From: Emydura subglobosa
Lineage: Eukaryota; Chordata; Testudines; Chelidae
Length of the DNA stretch: 64,000 nucleotides
Assembly (NCBI GenBank): GCA_007922225.1
Contig: ML679969.1
Span: 20,912,932 to 20,976,931 of the forward strand
Direction: 5' to 3'
In this document: one piece after another, positions 22,241-33,790 of the stretch
How the letters are laid out: every line of letters begins with the position of its first letter
Position numbering within the stretch: position 1 is the stretch's first letter
Notes under the pieces: model-generated
Told to the model about the DNA's origin: nothing
Database searches by the model: none
Seen by the model: the letters and a program-made list of their open reading frames with translations, nothing else
Program-made: the position numbers and the translations under genes

Positions 22241-25200
22241 GACTGCTGGGCCAAACGTGAGTGGCACTGCCACTCCACACACCAGGTCACACCACTACTC
22301 TGTTTGGGGGCTCCTGAAGCAGAGGGTCCAGGGCAAACTACCTCCCTGGTCAGAACCCAGGGACAGGCTCTCCAGGAGAGGCGTGCAGTTCCAGGGCTGG
22401 CTGGATCACCTGGAACTGACCGAAAGGACCCATGACCCACTGGCAGGACAGCAGTCATTCCAGGAGCTTAGCTCCAGGGTGGGGAGAAAAGTCTTTCTGG
22501 GAAAGAGGGAGACTGTGACTTCCCCATTCCGAGGGAGGCCACTCAGGAACTGGAGAGGGAGCTGATACCAACCACACACGCGCCCAAGGTGAAAACAGCA
22601 ACAGCCCAGATTCTGCAGGCAGGGCCCTTCTCACTCACATGCCAAGCCATTCAAGCCCGAGTCTCTGTGGCCAGGCATCGCTGGAGATCTCCCACAGGAG
22701 GACATAGCTCCAAATGCCGAGCGGAGAGTGCTCCGGAAAGGATCTGGGCCGTAGGAGCTGCAGGGCTGGTGTGACACACCCATCAGGGAGAGAAGCTTTT
22801 GCTCTAGTTAGGAAGAAAAGGGAATGCAATGTACCACTGACCCAGGGCTGGCCAAGGTCATTGACCTGCAGAGAGGAAGGGCCGAGATCAGAGATTGGGA
22901 CACCACTTAAAGAAAGAGGATGTGCTGGAAACTGCTCCAGTGCAGAACAACCCCTCTCAAGGCGCCCCCCCCCCCATGTGTGTGGGACCAACAGGGAATG
23001 GGCTAGCTGTGCTGAGGGGCCCACCCAGCCCCTCTGCGTGTATGTCTTCACTGCACCCTTAACTCAGGCTCTGACCTGAGTTCTAGCCCAGCCACCTTCA
23101 GTCATCCACCCAGAAAGCCCTGAGCTGGTTTGGGAAGGACCCAGTGCAAGCTAGCTGGCCTGGCGGGGGCGAGTTAGAATCTAGGCTCCGCTTTAACTTG
23201 GGCTGCAAGCCATCCACTTGGCAAGGAGGACGTGGGCTGGGTCACTGCAGGGCTGATAGTCCCCCAAGGCCTTCCCACAGTTCCCTGATGGGCACCCGAG
23301 CTCTCCTGCAATTGACACAACTGATTGGGAAAGAATCCGAGTGCTGCACTCTAGAGAGCCGTGGGACATCACCCCCCACACAGAGGGAAGCCCAGCACCT
23401 GTGAGGGCACAGTAACATGGGCAGGGCTTTACAGCCAGGCTGCCCCCACCCAGCTCAGACCAGCTGTGCAGACGTGGCCTCTGCTGTAGAGATCCTTTGA
23501 AGAATGTTTTTCTCTACAGAGAGTGAGGTTAGCAAATAGCTTCCACAGAGAAGTGTAGTCCCCAGGGGCAGCATCTGTCCCGAGTGCAGGAGCTTCCCAT
23601 GTTCATGGGGACCTCTGACACTGCTTTCCCCACCCAGCAGCCTGAAATAGTAAGGGGCTGTGGGCTCAAATGCCTGGCAGTTCTTCTGAGCCCAGGGCAG
23701 CAGGTTGGGCTGGCCTCCCCACCACTTCCCTCCTCACCTTACACTCCTCCCATGCCCAGGGCTCTCCTGGGCCAGGCTAGCAAGGGTAAGCCAGCCTGTA
23801 GTGCTGCATGCCGCATGGCCAGGCCCTCCCGGCTCCTCCCTTGTACACAGGACAAACACAGCCATCTGTGTTACAGTCACCTGTGCACATTTATTTACAG
23901 TGCACCACTGTGCACGTGCACAGGCCCCGCTCCTCTAGGGGCTCAGGGTTACACACTAGCTCACTAGCCAACCTACCCCCCCCCAACTACCCCTCTGGGT
24001 TGCCTCAGCTGGCCTATATACCCTCCCTGGCAAGCTAGCCAGCTGTTCCACCTTTGCCTCATTAGTCAGGGCTCTGGCTTAGCCTAATCAGTGCAGTCAG
24101 CTGTTAGTTCTTGGCTCTGCTGATCTGCACTGCCTTGGCCCAGCCCACTGGGTTAGGGTCGACAGAGGTAGCTGAGGGGTTTACCATCCTCCCCACTTGC
24201 ACTGCAGCTGTCACTGGGCCCAGTCCCTTCTCTTTGGCTGTGGCAGGCACCACCTGGCCATGCTTCCTTTCACTCTTCATTAGGGCCTGTGGACCCCAGG
24301 GGATCTGTGGCTAGAGGCCCCGGGAACTGATCCCAGGCCTTACAATTTGTGCACTGCTGTGTTGTTGGGTCCCAATGCCATGTTTGCTATTGGTGCCCAG
24401 GAAAGGCCACAAGCTGGGCAGCCCAACCTCCAGGGTGGAGCAGCTCCAAAGACCTGCACAGCAGCAATGACTCCCTGTCTCCTCAGCCCCCCTTCTTGGG
24501 GGTCATGGCCACTTGCTCCTTTCACAGTCCACTGGGGTTCTGCAGGGTGGCTGCCCAGAGAGACCACCCCGCCCCGCTGCCCCTGGCGGAGGAGTGGCAG
24601 GAAGTGAAAGATGGTGGAGCCACACGATAGCCCTGCAGGGGCTGGGGCAGGGCAGCGATGAGTGGGCCCAATGCATTCTGCTCGCCGTGGGCACGGTGCT
24701 CCTGAGGCCTGTGCATCTCTGGAAACACCCCAGTTACTGTAGGAAGTGGGAGTCGCAAGAGATGTCATTATGATGAAGGTAAAGCAGGAGTGGAGGAGGT
24801 GGAGATCTCTCCCTAGAAGGGAACTGGAAATAGTCCCTGCTTACGTATTGAATCTTCTCCTCCGAGCTCCACTGTCTAGTCATTAGCTGCTGGTTAAATG
24901 GGAGATTTTCTGATCAAGGCCCCAAGTGGCCGGAGAGGCTGTCCATGGCTGCAGCTTAGGGACGAGGCAGGCAGACACCTGGGCTGATGAGCCCTACCAC
25001 AGAGTGGAGCTAGCCCCTGATCTAGCAGCCAAGATCCAAGCAAATTCCCATGGCCTGGTAGCGGAGCAGCTGGGCGACAGAACCTGGTCTGGATGCGCTG
25101 CTGGTCTGCGGTGGGAGATGGGACAGTCACCCAGCTTCCCTGTTCTGAGGTGCTGGGGGAACTAGAGGGGCCTGTGCCCCCAGAAGTTCCCGGCCAGCCT

Positions 25201-26734
25201 GCAGGGAGCCTGCTGTTCAGAGCCCTAGTCACTGGCCAGGCAGAGAGCCAAGGGTGTTTGCTATTTCCTCGGGAACTCACCATGAGGAGGCAGCTTCTCT
25301 GTGTCGGCCCCAAGAGCCGGGGAGTGGCCCCACAGGACCTGTGACACGGTGCTGCCCAGCTTCTACCCCCAGGTGGGATTTCTCCTGGTGCTCACTCACC
25401 ATGGCACAAAGAGCATGTCTCATCTGAAGGAACCTGGCCAAAGCCCAGCCCTTGCAGCTGCCCCCCATCCCACGGCTAGGTCCAGCAGTTAAACGGGAGC
25501 CATTCAGAGACCCTGGCCTCCCTGCTCATCCCCGTCAGGGTCGGCTGAGCTGTTGCCCTCTAACCCACTCCCTGAGCGACAGCGCTGTCCCAAGGAACAC
25601 TGGCCCTGCGCACAGAAGCTGGGAAAGCCAGTGCTCCCTCCCCACACACGTGGACAGGGCAGCTCACAACGAGGGAGCGGCTGGGCACCGGGGAGGCCTT
25701 GCCTGTGCGGACTGATCCAAGCCCAGTAGGCACTGGCAGGGCTCTGGAACCAAGGGACTAGACAGGGCATTTCAGCCCAGACATGGATGCTCCTCCTGAT
25801 CCCCATATGAACAGCAAGCCCCTAGCCAGGGGCAGGACACTAGTGACAGGTTAAGGAGGGTGGCTAGGTCTGAGCAGGGGACTCAGTGCCTTGACCAGAA
25901 GAGAAGACGCTTCTGTTGCCGGGTGAGCGTGGGGAGAGCACGGCCAGCACAGGCTCCTGGAACAGCGGATGGCCTTAGGTCCACAAGCCACAGAGCTGTC
26001 CAGCCTAAGTGAGGATTTACCCAGCCAGAAAACATATTGGTGGAGACCCCAGGGCAAAGCGTGAGGAAACTCCTGCCACGTGGCCAAGAAGGTGTGGGGA
26101 AGAGTGGCCGGGATGTGCCCAGGCTCAGAGTAACTGAAGAGCCTACAGCGAGCGAGAGAGTCCTCTGGTCTGGGCCCCTCACTCAATGGAGCATTCAGCT
26201 CTGCATTACTTCCTGGGGTGCGCACGGTCTCCCCAGAGCTGCATCAGAGCCGGAGGTCTCCTGGGCTGGGAAAGCTAAGTACATTGTGCCATGCTAGACC
26301 TAAGGGAGGGAAACTGGCACCAGAGTGCTAAGCGGAAATAGCTTTGAGCACTCCTGGTTCATCAGCCAGTCCTGTGCCCTGCTGAGGCACACCCAGACAC
26401 TCGGCTCCGTCGTTCACACTGGGCCACCAACACCTCTCCGCTGGAGTAGAGAGAAATAATGTGGCTTCTGGGCCAGGGAGAGATGGTGCTGCGAAGCCAC
26501 TCGTGGAGTCGGGGGGTCCAGAAGGTTCTGTGGCAGACGACTACAGTGAGGTGAGGGGATACCTAAGGTGGGACAGGGTACTGGAGGAGCTGACTGGGGA
26601 GGGCGGGGGGGTGATCAGTCTTGCTTATAGGAAAGCCTGTGCCCTTGTGAGCTACAGGCCACAAGCCCACTCAGTTGTTCATCATGGGCCATTGATTACA
26701 GGGAGACCCCCACATGTGACAGGTTACCAGCCTA
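22241..26734. other. Gene-free block
   Basis: No exon is supported. Around 23880-24350 a TTTATTTACAG word, a 'ctatataccctccc' TATA-like word and repeated short C-rich stretches hint at old LTR sequence, but no ends were found. The long frame at 21996-22565 and others nearby lack any recognisable domain. Confidence 0.35.
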
Positions 26735-27047
26735 GCAAACAGAGAGTGACCTTATTTTTCCAAAGGGAAACCAGGACGCCACATGGGGCTGGCCCGAGCC
26801 CTCTCCCCGCTGCGCGCGGGGCCAAGCTGACCCAAGCCACACGCCTGAGCTCTCCCTCCTGCACGGGGCAGGTGTCACCGCTCACCCCACTGCACATTCC
26901 TCTGCGCCCCACTGCACTCCACTTTTTTGGCACAGCTGGGCGTTTGTCCCATTTGCAAATGCCCAGTTTTGCCAAAAAAGTCAGGCTGGCCGGGACAGGG
27001 CTTAAAAAAGTGACTGTCCCGGCCAAAATGGGATGTACGGTCACCCT
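26735..27047. mobile_element. Non-autonomous DNA element, GGGTGACC-type ends
   Basis: The left edge reads GAGTGACCTTAT and the right edge, in inverted form, reads GGGTGACCGTACATCCC, followed by TA. A TTTGCCAAAAAAGTC / GGCCGGGACAG / GGCCAAAATGGGATG interior on one strand recurs in the opposite orientation at 44412-44600, so this is a dispersed family. TA flanking would fit Tc1/mariner-type MITEs, but the exact class is not proven. The 207-codon frame crossing it (26461-27084) is accidental. Confidence 0.55.
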
Positions 27048-28019
27048 AAACAAACCGCAGAGGCTCTCCAAGCTGAGTCTGTGAGGTGGCTGTGTTGGAC
27101 ATGAGACCCAGGAGCTCTCCAGTTGAAAGGCTCAGATTCTGGCCTTGGAGATCACTGGGAGAGCGCGAGTCACTCATGGGCTGGGCAACGCTTTGCTGAC
27201 AAAAATGGGGTGTTGGAGTTTTTCTGTCACAAGTTGGTCTTTGTCCAGTACGACATTTTTCATGAAAAAAAAGGTGTCGGTTTCCATTTTTAAAGTGTGT
27301 TATTGCAAACGTCATGCGGGGCGGAAGAATAAAACAGAACAGAAAAAAATGTGAAAAATCATCGGGAACAAGCCCCAAAATAACGCTACCGTTTTGCTCA
27401 GCTCTCACCCCAGCTACCCTGCAGATTGCCCTGGGGCGCCCAGAGTCCAACACCAGCCCAGGCCTTGCCACACTTCTTCACAGTGCTCGTGTAATGTTCT
27501 CTGTCAATAATTGCAAGGGGAACCCCGTGGTGGGTGTGTGTCGTGTAGCCCCCTCTGTGCCTGATCCGCTGAGGATGTGAGTCTGTTACACAAGGCCCCC
27601 ATTATAACTCTATTCCAGCCACACCGGACCATTGTGTTCCTACACCAGCACTCAGTGGCTTTGACCGTGTCAGTGGCAGATCTGTGTTAAGAGGGCTGCT
27701 TGCAAAGGTAACATGATTCTTAAAGTCCCCACTGTTGTTTCCAAAGTGTTAAGGCTTAAGACACGTCCTTACGGTCCCTGGAACCCTGGCTTCCTGGCTG
27801 AGCTTCCTATCATAGACGCCAGCCAGCTGTCACCCTGGCATACCGCTCCCAGACTCCAGCTGGCCTTCCAGACACAGCCGAGGACAGGGCAGCGTTGTGC
27901 TTGGTTTGGATATTAACTGCGTTTCCAGATGTTACAATATTGGCAGGTTTGGTTTTATTTGATTTCAGCAAAAAACAGAGAATTTTCTGGCTCTCTCCTG
28001 TTTGGGTTTTTAATACTAC
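27048..28019. other. Gene-free AT-richer block
   Basis: No exon or mobile element is recognised. A short A-run (GAAAAAAAAGG near 27263) and diverged A/T-rich sequence occur. Nothing shows a coding signature. Confidence 0.35.
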
Positions 28020-28165
28020 AGTGTCCGTCAGATACTCTGTGAGTATTCGCAGCCAGGAGCTGCAGGCTGGGGTGGGTGGACGGACGCTCAGGGAGACACC
28101 AGGAATTAACACTGCAGCTGAGCATGGGGCTGTCATTGCAGGAATTGCTCCCCGGAGCTGTACAA
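28020..28165 (+). repeat. Unclassified dispersed repeat, copy 1
   Basis: This stretch is clearly related to 31215-31338. Both read CTGTGAGTATT, then 'ggaattaacactgcagc', then GAGCATGGGGCTGTCATTGCAG (second copy GAGTACGAGGCTCTTGTTACAG) and AATTGC(T/C)CCC. The copies lie about 3.2 kb apart in the same orientation on either side of the solo LTR at 29714-30401. I do not recognise the family. Confidence 0.7.
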
Positions 28166-28189
28166 GAGGGTTGGAGGTTGGGTGAGGGA

Positions 28190-28345
28190 GAAAAGCTAGG
28201 GTTAGCTGAGTGCAGATATAGGGGTTAGTTGTTAGGTTGTAGGGTTAGCGCAAGGGTCAGGGTTTGGGTTCAGGTTCAGGTTGGGGGAGTAGGATTCGAG
28301 CTGGGGTAGGGTTTGGGTTATAGTTTGGGGGTTGGGTTAAGGTGC
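28190..28345 (+). repeat. Degenerate TTAGGG/GGGTTAG-like tract
   Basis: The + strand carries three GGGTTAG words (near 28198, 28222 and 28243) within a run of AGGTT, GGGTTT and GGGTTC variants. The tract is not a perfect telomere array. It could be a decayed interstitial telomeric repeat or an independent G/T-rich low-complexity expansion. It directly follows the unclassified repeat ending at 28165. Confidence 0.5.
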
Positions 28346-29713
28346 AGGCATTCACATTTCCCTGGGCATAGCCAAGAGAGCCCTGTCCAACCCTGACACC
28401 CACACGTAGCCAGGGGGAGGGAGCGTGTCATGATTTTAACCTGGTAGATGGAAAATATAGCAGGGCTTTTCCCCTCCGTTGTAATATTGCAATGAGCAGC
28501 CATTGGCTCAGGACATCTGTTGCAGGCCAATGGGGCATTGATATGTCCTGGGAGGTGAAACTCGCAGCAGGACCCTCCCACTTCCCCAAATGCTGCACCG
28601 ATGGCCTGTGGGACTCAGACATCCCATTTATTGCAGAAAGGGCCCTACCATGTTTTTAAACTGGAAGAGAAAACATATATCAGGGCCTAACCCTTCTTCT
28701 TCCCAGCAGCCCATGCACTCCAGTGGGGCAAGGTCAGGCATCCCCCTCACAGATCAATGCCGTGCCAGAAGCTTAACACTCCCCCACGTTGCCAGGAGAC
28801 TCTGGTGCCAGGGTTGGATTCTGGCTGTCTGCGTCCCTAGACACACGACATGGACATGCCATAGCTCTGCCTCTGGCTGTGCATAGCCTCATCCCACCAT
28901 CCACTGGGCTGGTAGGGGTCCATCACTGCTCTTCATTGGGCAGACTGGGGGTCCACTGCTCCCTGGTTCAGATGGCTGGGGTCTGTTCTGGGACGGCTCA
29001 GACACCCCCAGCCAAGCAGGGGATTTTGTGTGCAGGTTCCTCTCTGCCAGCGGCCCAGCAGAGGCCTCTGTATGTGGGGCACCACCCCAGCTGGTGGGGC
29101 CATGGGACCCCCCTCCCTCCAGAGACGCTGGGTCTCTCGTGTGTGTGAGACGACGTTGGAATCTGCCTGTCCACACTCAGGCAAGCTGGTTGATATCATG
29201 ATGTTAGTAGGAGCTATGACTATGAAAATTGCTGCCTTCTGGCTGCCTCTGAGTGTGTGTGTATCCACTATCCTTACCAGCCCGCAAGCCTGTCTCCCCA
29301 GACTGAGTATAGTGGGAAAGCATGTCACGCCTGGCGGGGCTCTGACCTCAGCAGTTATGCCTAAGAGTAACTGCATCCTAGGGAAAGCCAGTGTAAGCAA
29401 CCACTCTGCAGGGCCAGGGGAGCGGGTCTGGAGCAGCAGGAAGCTCCCCAGTGAAGTCCAGGGATAGCCCAGTGATTTCGGGAAGGGTGCACAGAACAGG
29501 AAAGGGGGGTGGACAGGAGATCAGGCCAGGCTTCGTGACGGAAGGAGAAGCCACACAACACGCATGAGGCGGGGGGGCCTGGCTGCCGTCCAGGATGCAG
29601 ATGGTCCACGAGGTTGTGCTGTGTGACCTGGCCTCTGCCGTGCTCTAGCTGGTAAGTGTAAAGAGCAATCGTGTTAGGCTTCTCTGGATAGTGTCTATTC
29701 CCATGTTAAGCAC
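28346..29713. other. Gene-free block
   Basis: I see no exon, repeat family or regulatory cluster that can be supported here. Confidence 0.35.
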
Positions 29714-30401
29714 TGTGGAATCAAAGAATTAATCATAAAATTGATTAATAGAATGCCTGGTCTGAAACTGGTCATAGAAGGCCTGGCCTGAAGTTGTAGC
29801 CTGAAACTGAAATTAGGATAAAGATGTTAAAGTCACACAAGAGGTCTCTGAACCACACCCGAGAGGCAAGTCTCTGTTATGAGCCTTAAGCCTTATTGAA
29901 GTCTGAACAGACTTCACCTGTTTTGATAAGTACCAGTACCTGCCCCCTGTGTCTTACTGGCCCCATAGAAACTTACTCCATACAAATTAGCATTTGAACA
30001 AGTATTGTGTCACCACCCATCTTCGGGAGTTAACCAGGGTCCCTGAAAACTACATTGTATACTCAAGTGACTCATTGGGCATTCCTGTGAGGGTGTCTGG
30101 TGTGCCCCACTGTGCATTGTGATTGTCTTTCCTGTTAAGTATAAATTGTTAATCAAATTCCACTATATGATCAACATGTAAACGAACCTAAGCAACCCCT
30201 ATATAAGTCTTTTGTATCTGGTAGCCAGGTGAAGTACATTTGCCCAGCATCCAGACATGCTGATAGACTTCCCTATAGCCACCTGGGTTTTCCCTATGGC
30301 TGTAGTATTCCCCATAGCTATGGTTATGTGATTGTGTGTCACAATTAAAGCTGCACCCGATCCAACTCTAAAATGTAGCAGTGTGATTCTTTTCCATGAC
30401 A
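29714..30401 (+). mobile_element. Solo LTR of an endogenous retrovirus-like element
   Basis: The segment begins TGTGGAATC and ends CATGACA (TG...CA ends) and is flanked on both sides by GCAC (29710-29713 and 30402-30405), a 4-bp target duplication. Inside are a TATA box in CTATATAAG at about 30200 and an ATTAAA polyadenylation-type signal at 30344-30349, in the order and spacing of U3 then R on the + strand. There is no internal coding region, so this is the product of LTR-LTR recombination. It is AT-rich compared with its neighbours. Confidence 0.8.
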
Positions 30402-31214
30402 GCACTTCACAACAAACACCTGAAACTGTGCAGGCTCGCGCTGTGAGGTGGGCGGGGTTCAGGGAGAGCATGTGTTTAAGCTACCAGGGAGTCGGAAGTT
30501 TCAGCAGCGAGCCCAGGGGCTGGGAGCTGGACAGCAGTTCCAGCCCTTAGGAGAGGGAGCTAGACAGCTAGACAGCAGTTCTGCCTAGGGACCCTGAGTC
30601 AGGGGCAGTGTCTGAGCTCGGTCCGGGCCCTGGAGACTTAACACGCGTGGAACTAACAGCCAGGTCCTTTCACAGCAGCCTAGTGGGTGGCCGGCAGGGG
30701 GCACCCACCCAGATCTGTGACCCCCTGCTCCCAAGAGATTGGTGCTGGAGTTGGTAACCTCCACCCCGGGATGCTTCCCCACAGAGGTGGGGGAGTCCAT
30801 GTTCCCTCTGCTGCCCTTTTCCGCTGAGAGGAGCCAACGGCTGCTGGCTGCCAGCGCTCCAGATTCCCGCTCTGAGCGCCCCCACACACACCGCACACAC
30901 CCCTGGACCACTAAGCCCAGGTGTCAGAAACCAGAAGGAAGCCCCCAAACCAGCTTAGCTGATGACAGCATCCTCCCTGCATGGCACTGCAGAACTAGGC
31001 AGGGGCCGGGAGCCCAGGGAGCAGGAAGAGCCGAAGGGGCAGGTTGGGCGGCTTGGCTATCTGGAGGATAGATGATACTCGCTGCCCTTTCCCTGGCAGG
31101 CATGGCGTGGGGAAGGAGAGTCTGAGCCAGGCTGCCCAGACAGCAAAGTAACTGCAGCGGCCCTGGAACTGGGCCCCTCACGCAGCATGGCGACCTATCT
31201 TCGCGGAGAGTCGC
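30402..31214. other. Gene-free block
   Basis: No exon or repeat can be supported. A short doubled AGCTAGACAG unit lies near 30550-30570. Confidence 0.35.
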
Positions 31215-31338
31215 CCTTCTGACCTGCACTGTGAGTATTTCCAGCTGGGCTGGGAGGGGTGGAGACACACAGGGAATTAACACTGCAGCAGAGTACGAGG
31301 CTCTTGTTACAGAAATTGCCCCCAAGGCTGTGCACTGA
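31215..31338 (+). repeat. Unclassified dispersed repeat, copy 2
   Basis: Second copy of the family at 28020-28165, in the same orientation and more diverged. The shared core is GGAATTAACACTGCAGC followed by an AGAAATTGCCCCC word. No terminal repeats or coding sequence are evident. Confidence 0.7.
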
Positions 31339-31384
31339 CCGTAAATAACACCGGCCCACCTCAGTCACTTTCTGCTGGGGGAAG

Positions 31385-31580
31385 TGTTGCCTAGTGGATC
31401 ATGCACTGGCCGGGGACTAAAGGGACTTTGGTTCTATTCCCAACTCTGGTGCAGGCCTGTTCTGTGTGTGACCTTAGGCAAGTCATTTCACCACCCTCTG
31501 CCTCAGTTTCTCCATGGACAGAATAGGGATAGTGACACCGACCTCCTCTGGGATCTGCCAATGAAAAGCACTGTATCATG
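31385..31580 (+). mobile_element. tRNA-derived SINE
   Basis: A polymerase III-type A box (TAGTGGATCATG, about 31392-31403) and a B box (GGTTCTATTCC, about 31430-31440) lie 38 bases apart. They are followed by a SINE body reading GTGTGACCTTAGGCAAGTCA and CCTCAGTTTCTCCATGGACA. The body is typical of turtle and other reptile tRNA-Lys-type SINEs. A related copy lies at 53385-53590. The promoter boxes have decayed slightly from consensus. Confidence 0.85.
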
Positions 31581-31670
31581 ATGATAGTAGCGCCTAGAAA
31601 CTCACACTGGAATCAGGGCCGGGCTGTGCCGAGCGCTGCACAGACAGAGGAGAAAGAGCCCATACCAATC
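31581..31670 (+). repeat. L3/MIR-like fragment
   Basis: The segment reads GATAGTAGCGCCTAGAAACTC then 'atcagggccgggctgtgcc' and GAGCGCTGCACAGACA, a pattern I know as the 3' end of an old LINE/SINE family in amniotes. It abuts the SINE at its left and is inverted relative to a similar fragment at 38310-38395. Confidence 0.55.
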
Positions 31671-32131
31671 GGCACAGACACAGCAGCCGCAGCAGGGGAG
31701 AAGGGCCCTGCAGACCTCTGTGTACTGGGACTATCTCTTTCCAGGGCCAGCCCTAGCCTGGCTGGTTTTAGATGAACAGTTCACCCAGCTCCTGGGGGGG
31801 GGGGGGATGGGCCCAAGATGCGTTAAAAACGTGAGTGGGACCAGGGCCAGGTCCGCAGGGTGTAAATCAACACTATTCCTCCCTGGCTTCCGGGGAGCGG
31901 CCCGTGAGACCTTTTCTTGGTGGAGTTTGGGAGACACCCAGTGGCCAAATGCTAGATTGCAAGAGACCAAGCTCTGCTCCTCCTCAGGCAGAGCTGCACT
32001 GAAAGTTCCCTACGGGACACAGTGCTGCAGCTGGGGGTGTCCACGCGCATGTTTTCTGCCAGCGCGTTGAGAGAACATGACCCAGGCAGTGACAGCAGCT
32101 GCTGAGAAGGGGCAGCTTTGAACACTGCAAA
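31671..32131. other. Gene-free spacer
   Basis: No exon is supported. A run of about thirteen G bases lies at about 31795-31807. Confidence 0.35.
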
Positions 32132-33790
32132 GGATCATAGAATCATAGAAGATTAGGGTTGGAAGGCACCCTAGGAGGTCAGCTAGTTCAACCCCCTGAT
32201 CAAAGCAGGACTAACCCCAACTAAATCATCCCAGCCGGGGCTTTGTCAAGCTGGGCTTTAAAAACCCCTAAAGATGGAGATTCCAACACCTCCTTAGGTA
32301 ACCCATTCCAGTGCTTCACCACCCTCCTAGTGAAAAACTTTTTCCTAATATCCAACCTAGACCTCCCCCACCTGCAACTTGAGACCATTGCTCCTTGTTC
32401 TGTCATCTGCCACCACTGAGAACAGCCTAGATCCATCCGCCCTGGAACCCCCTTTCAGGTAGTTAAACGCTGCTATCAAATCCCCCCTCATTCTTCTCTT
32501 TTGCAGACTAAACAAGCCTAGTTTCCTCAGTTGCTCCTCATAAGTCATGTGCTCCAGCCCCCTAATCATTTTTGTTGCCCTCTGCTGGACTCTCTCCAAT
32601 TTGTCCACCTATTTCCTGTAGTGGGGGGCCCAAAACTGGACACAATACTCCAAATGCAGCCTCACCAATGCCAAATAGAGGGGAATAATCACTTCCCTCG
32701 ATCTGCTGGCAATGCTCCTACTAATGCAGCCCAATGAGCCACTAGCCTTCTTGGCAATAAGGGTACACGGTTGACCCGTATACAGCTTCTTGTCCACCGT
32801 AATCCCCCAGGTCCTTTTCTGCAGAATTGCTGCCTAGCCTGTCGGTCCCCAGTCTGTAGCTGTATATGGGATTCTTCCATCCTAAGTGCAGGACTCTGCA
32901 CTTGTCCTTGTTGAACCTCATCAGATTTTTTTGGCCCAATCCTCCAATTTGTCTAGGGCACTCTATATCCTATCCCTACCTTCCAGAATGTCTACCACTC
33001 CCCCATCTTAGTGTCATCTGCAAACTTGCTAATGGTGCAATCCACCCCATCATCCAGCTCATTAATGAAGATGTTGAACAAAACTGGCACCATGACTGAC
33101 TCTTGGGGCACTCCGCTTGATACCAGCTGCCAACTAGACATCAAGCCATTGACCACTACCCGTTGAACCTAATGATCTAGCCAGCTTTCTATCTACCTTA
33201 TGGTCCATTCATCCAACCCGTACTTCTGTAACTTGTTGATAAGACTACTGTGGGAGACCATATCAAAAGTTTTGCTAAAGTGAAGTTATATCACATTCAC
33301 TGCTTTTCCCACCTCCACTGAGCCAGTCATCTCATTATAGAAGGCAATCAGGTTGGTCAGGCATGACTTGCCCTTGGTGAATCCATGCTGACTGTTCCTC
33401 ATCACCTTCGTCTCCTCCAAGTGCCTCAAAATGGATTTCTTGAGGACCTGCTCCATGATTTTTCTGGTGACTGAGGTGAGGCTGACCGGTCTGTAGTTCC
33501 CTGGATCTTCTTTCTTCCCTTTCTTGAAGATGGGCACTATATTTGCTTTTTCCAATCATCCGGGACCTCCCTCAATCGCTACAAGTTGTCAAAGATAATG
33601 GCCAATGGCCCGGCTGCATTGCATTCGGCCCCATGGACTTGTGCATGTCCAGCTTTTCTAAATAGTCCTGACCCTGTTCTTTAAGCACTGAGGGCTGCTC
33701 ATCTGCTGCCCATTCTGTGCTGTCCAGTGCAATAGTCTGGGAGCTGACATTGCCTGTGAAGATGGAGGCAAAAAAAGCATTGAGCACTGA
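32132..33790 (-). mobile_element. CR1 LINE with reverse transcriptase remnants, antisense
   Basis: The + strand starts with the complement of the CR1 terminal repeat (ATCATAGAATCATAG). Reading the minus strand from 33787 down, fragments include 'LNAFFASIFTGNVSSQ', then '[20 protein letters not shown]' (fingers/palm entry of the reverse transcriptase), '[20 protein letters not shown]', a catalytic FADD box at about 33013-33024 and the C-terminal '[20 protein letters not shown]'. The copy is broken into several frames by stops and indels and lacks the 5' endonuclease part. It is a non-functional, 5'-truncated copy. Confidence 0.93.

Noticed and set aside
26461..27084. 207-codon + strand open frame
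   Set aside because: Its right half runs through a non-autonomous DNA element and the left half shows no domain.
28190..28345. True telomere or chromosome end
   Set aside because: The GGGTTAG words are few and irregular, and ordinary unique sequence continues on both sides.
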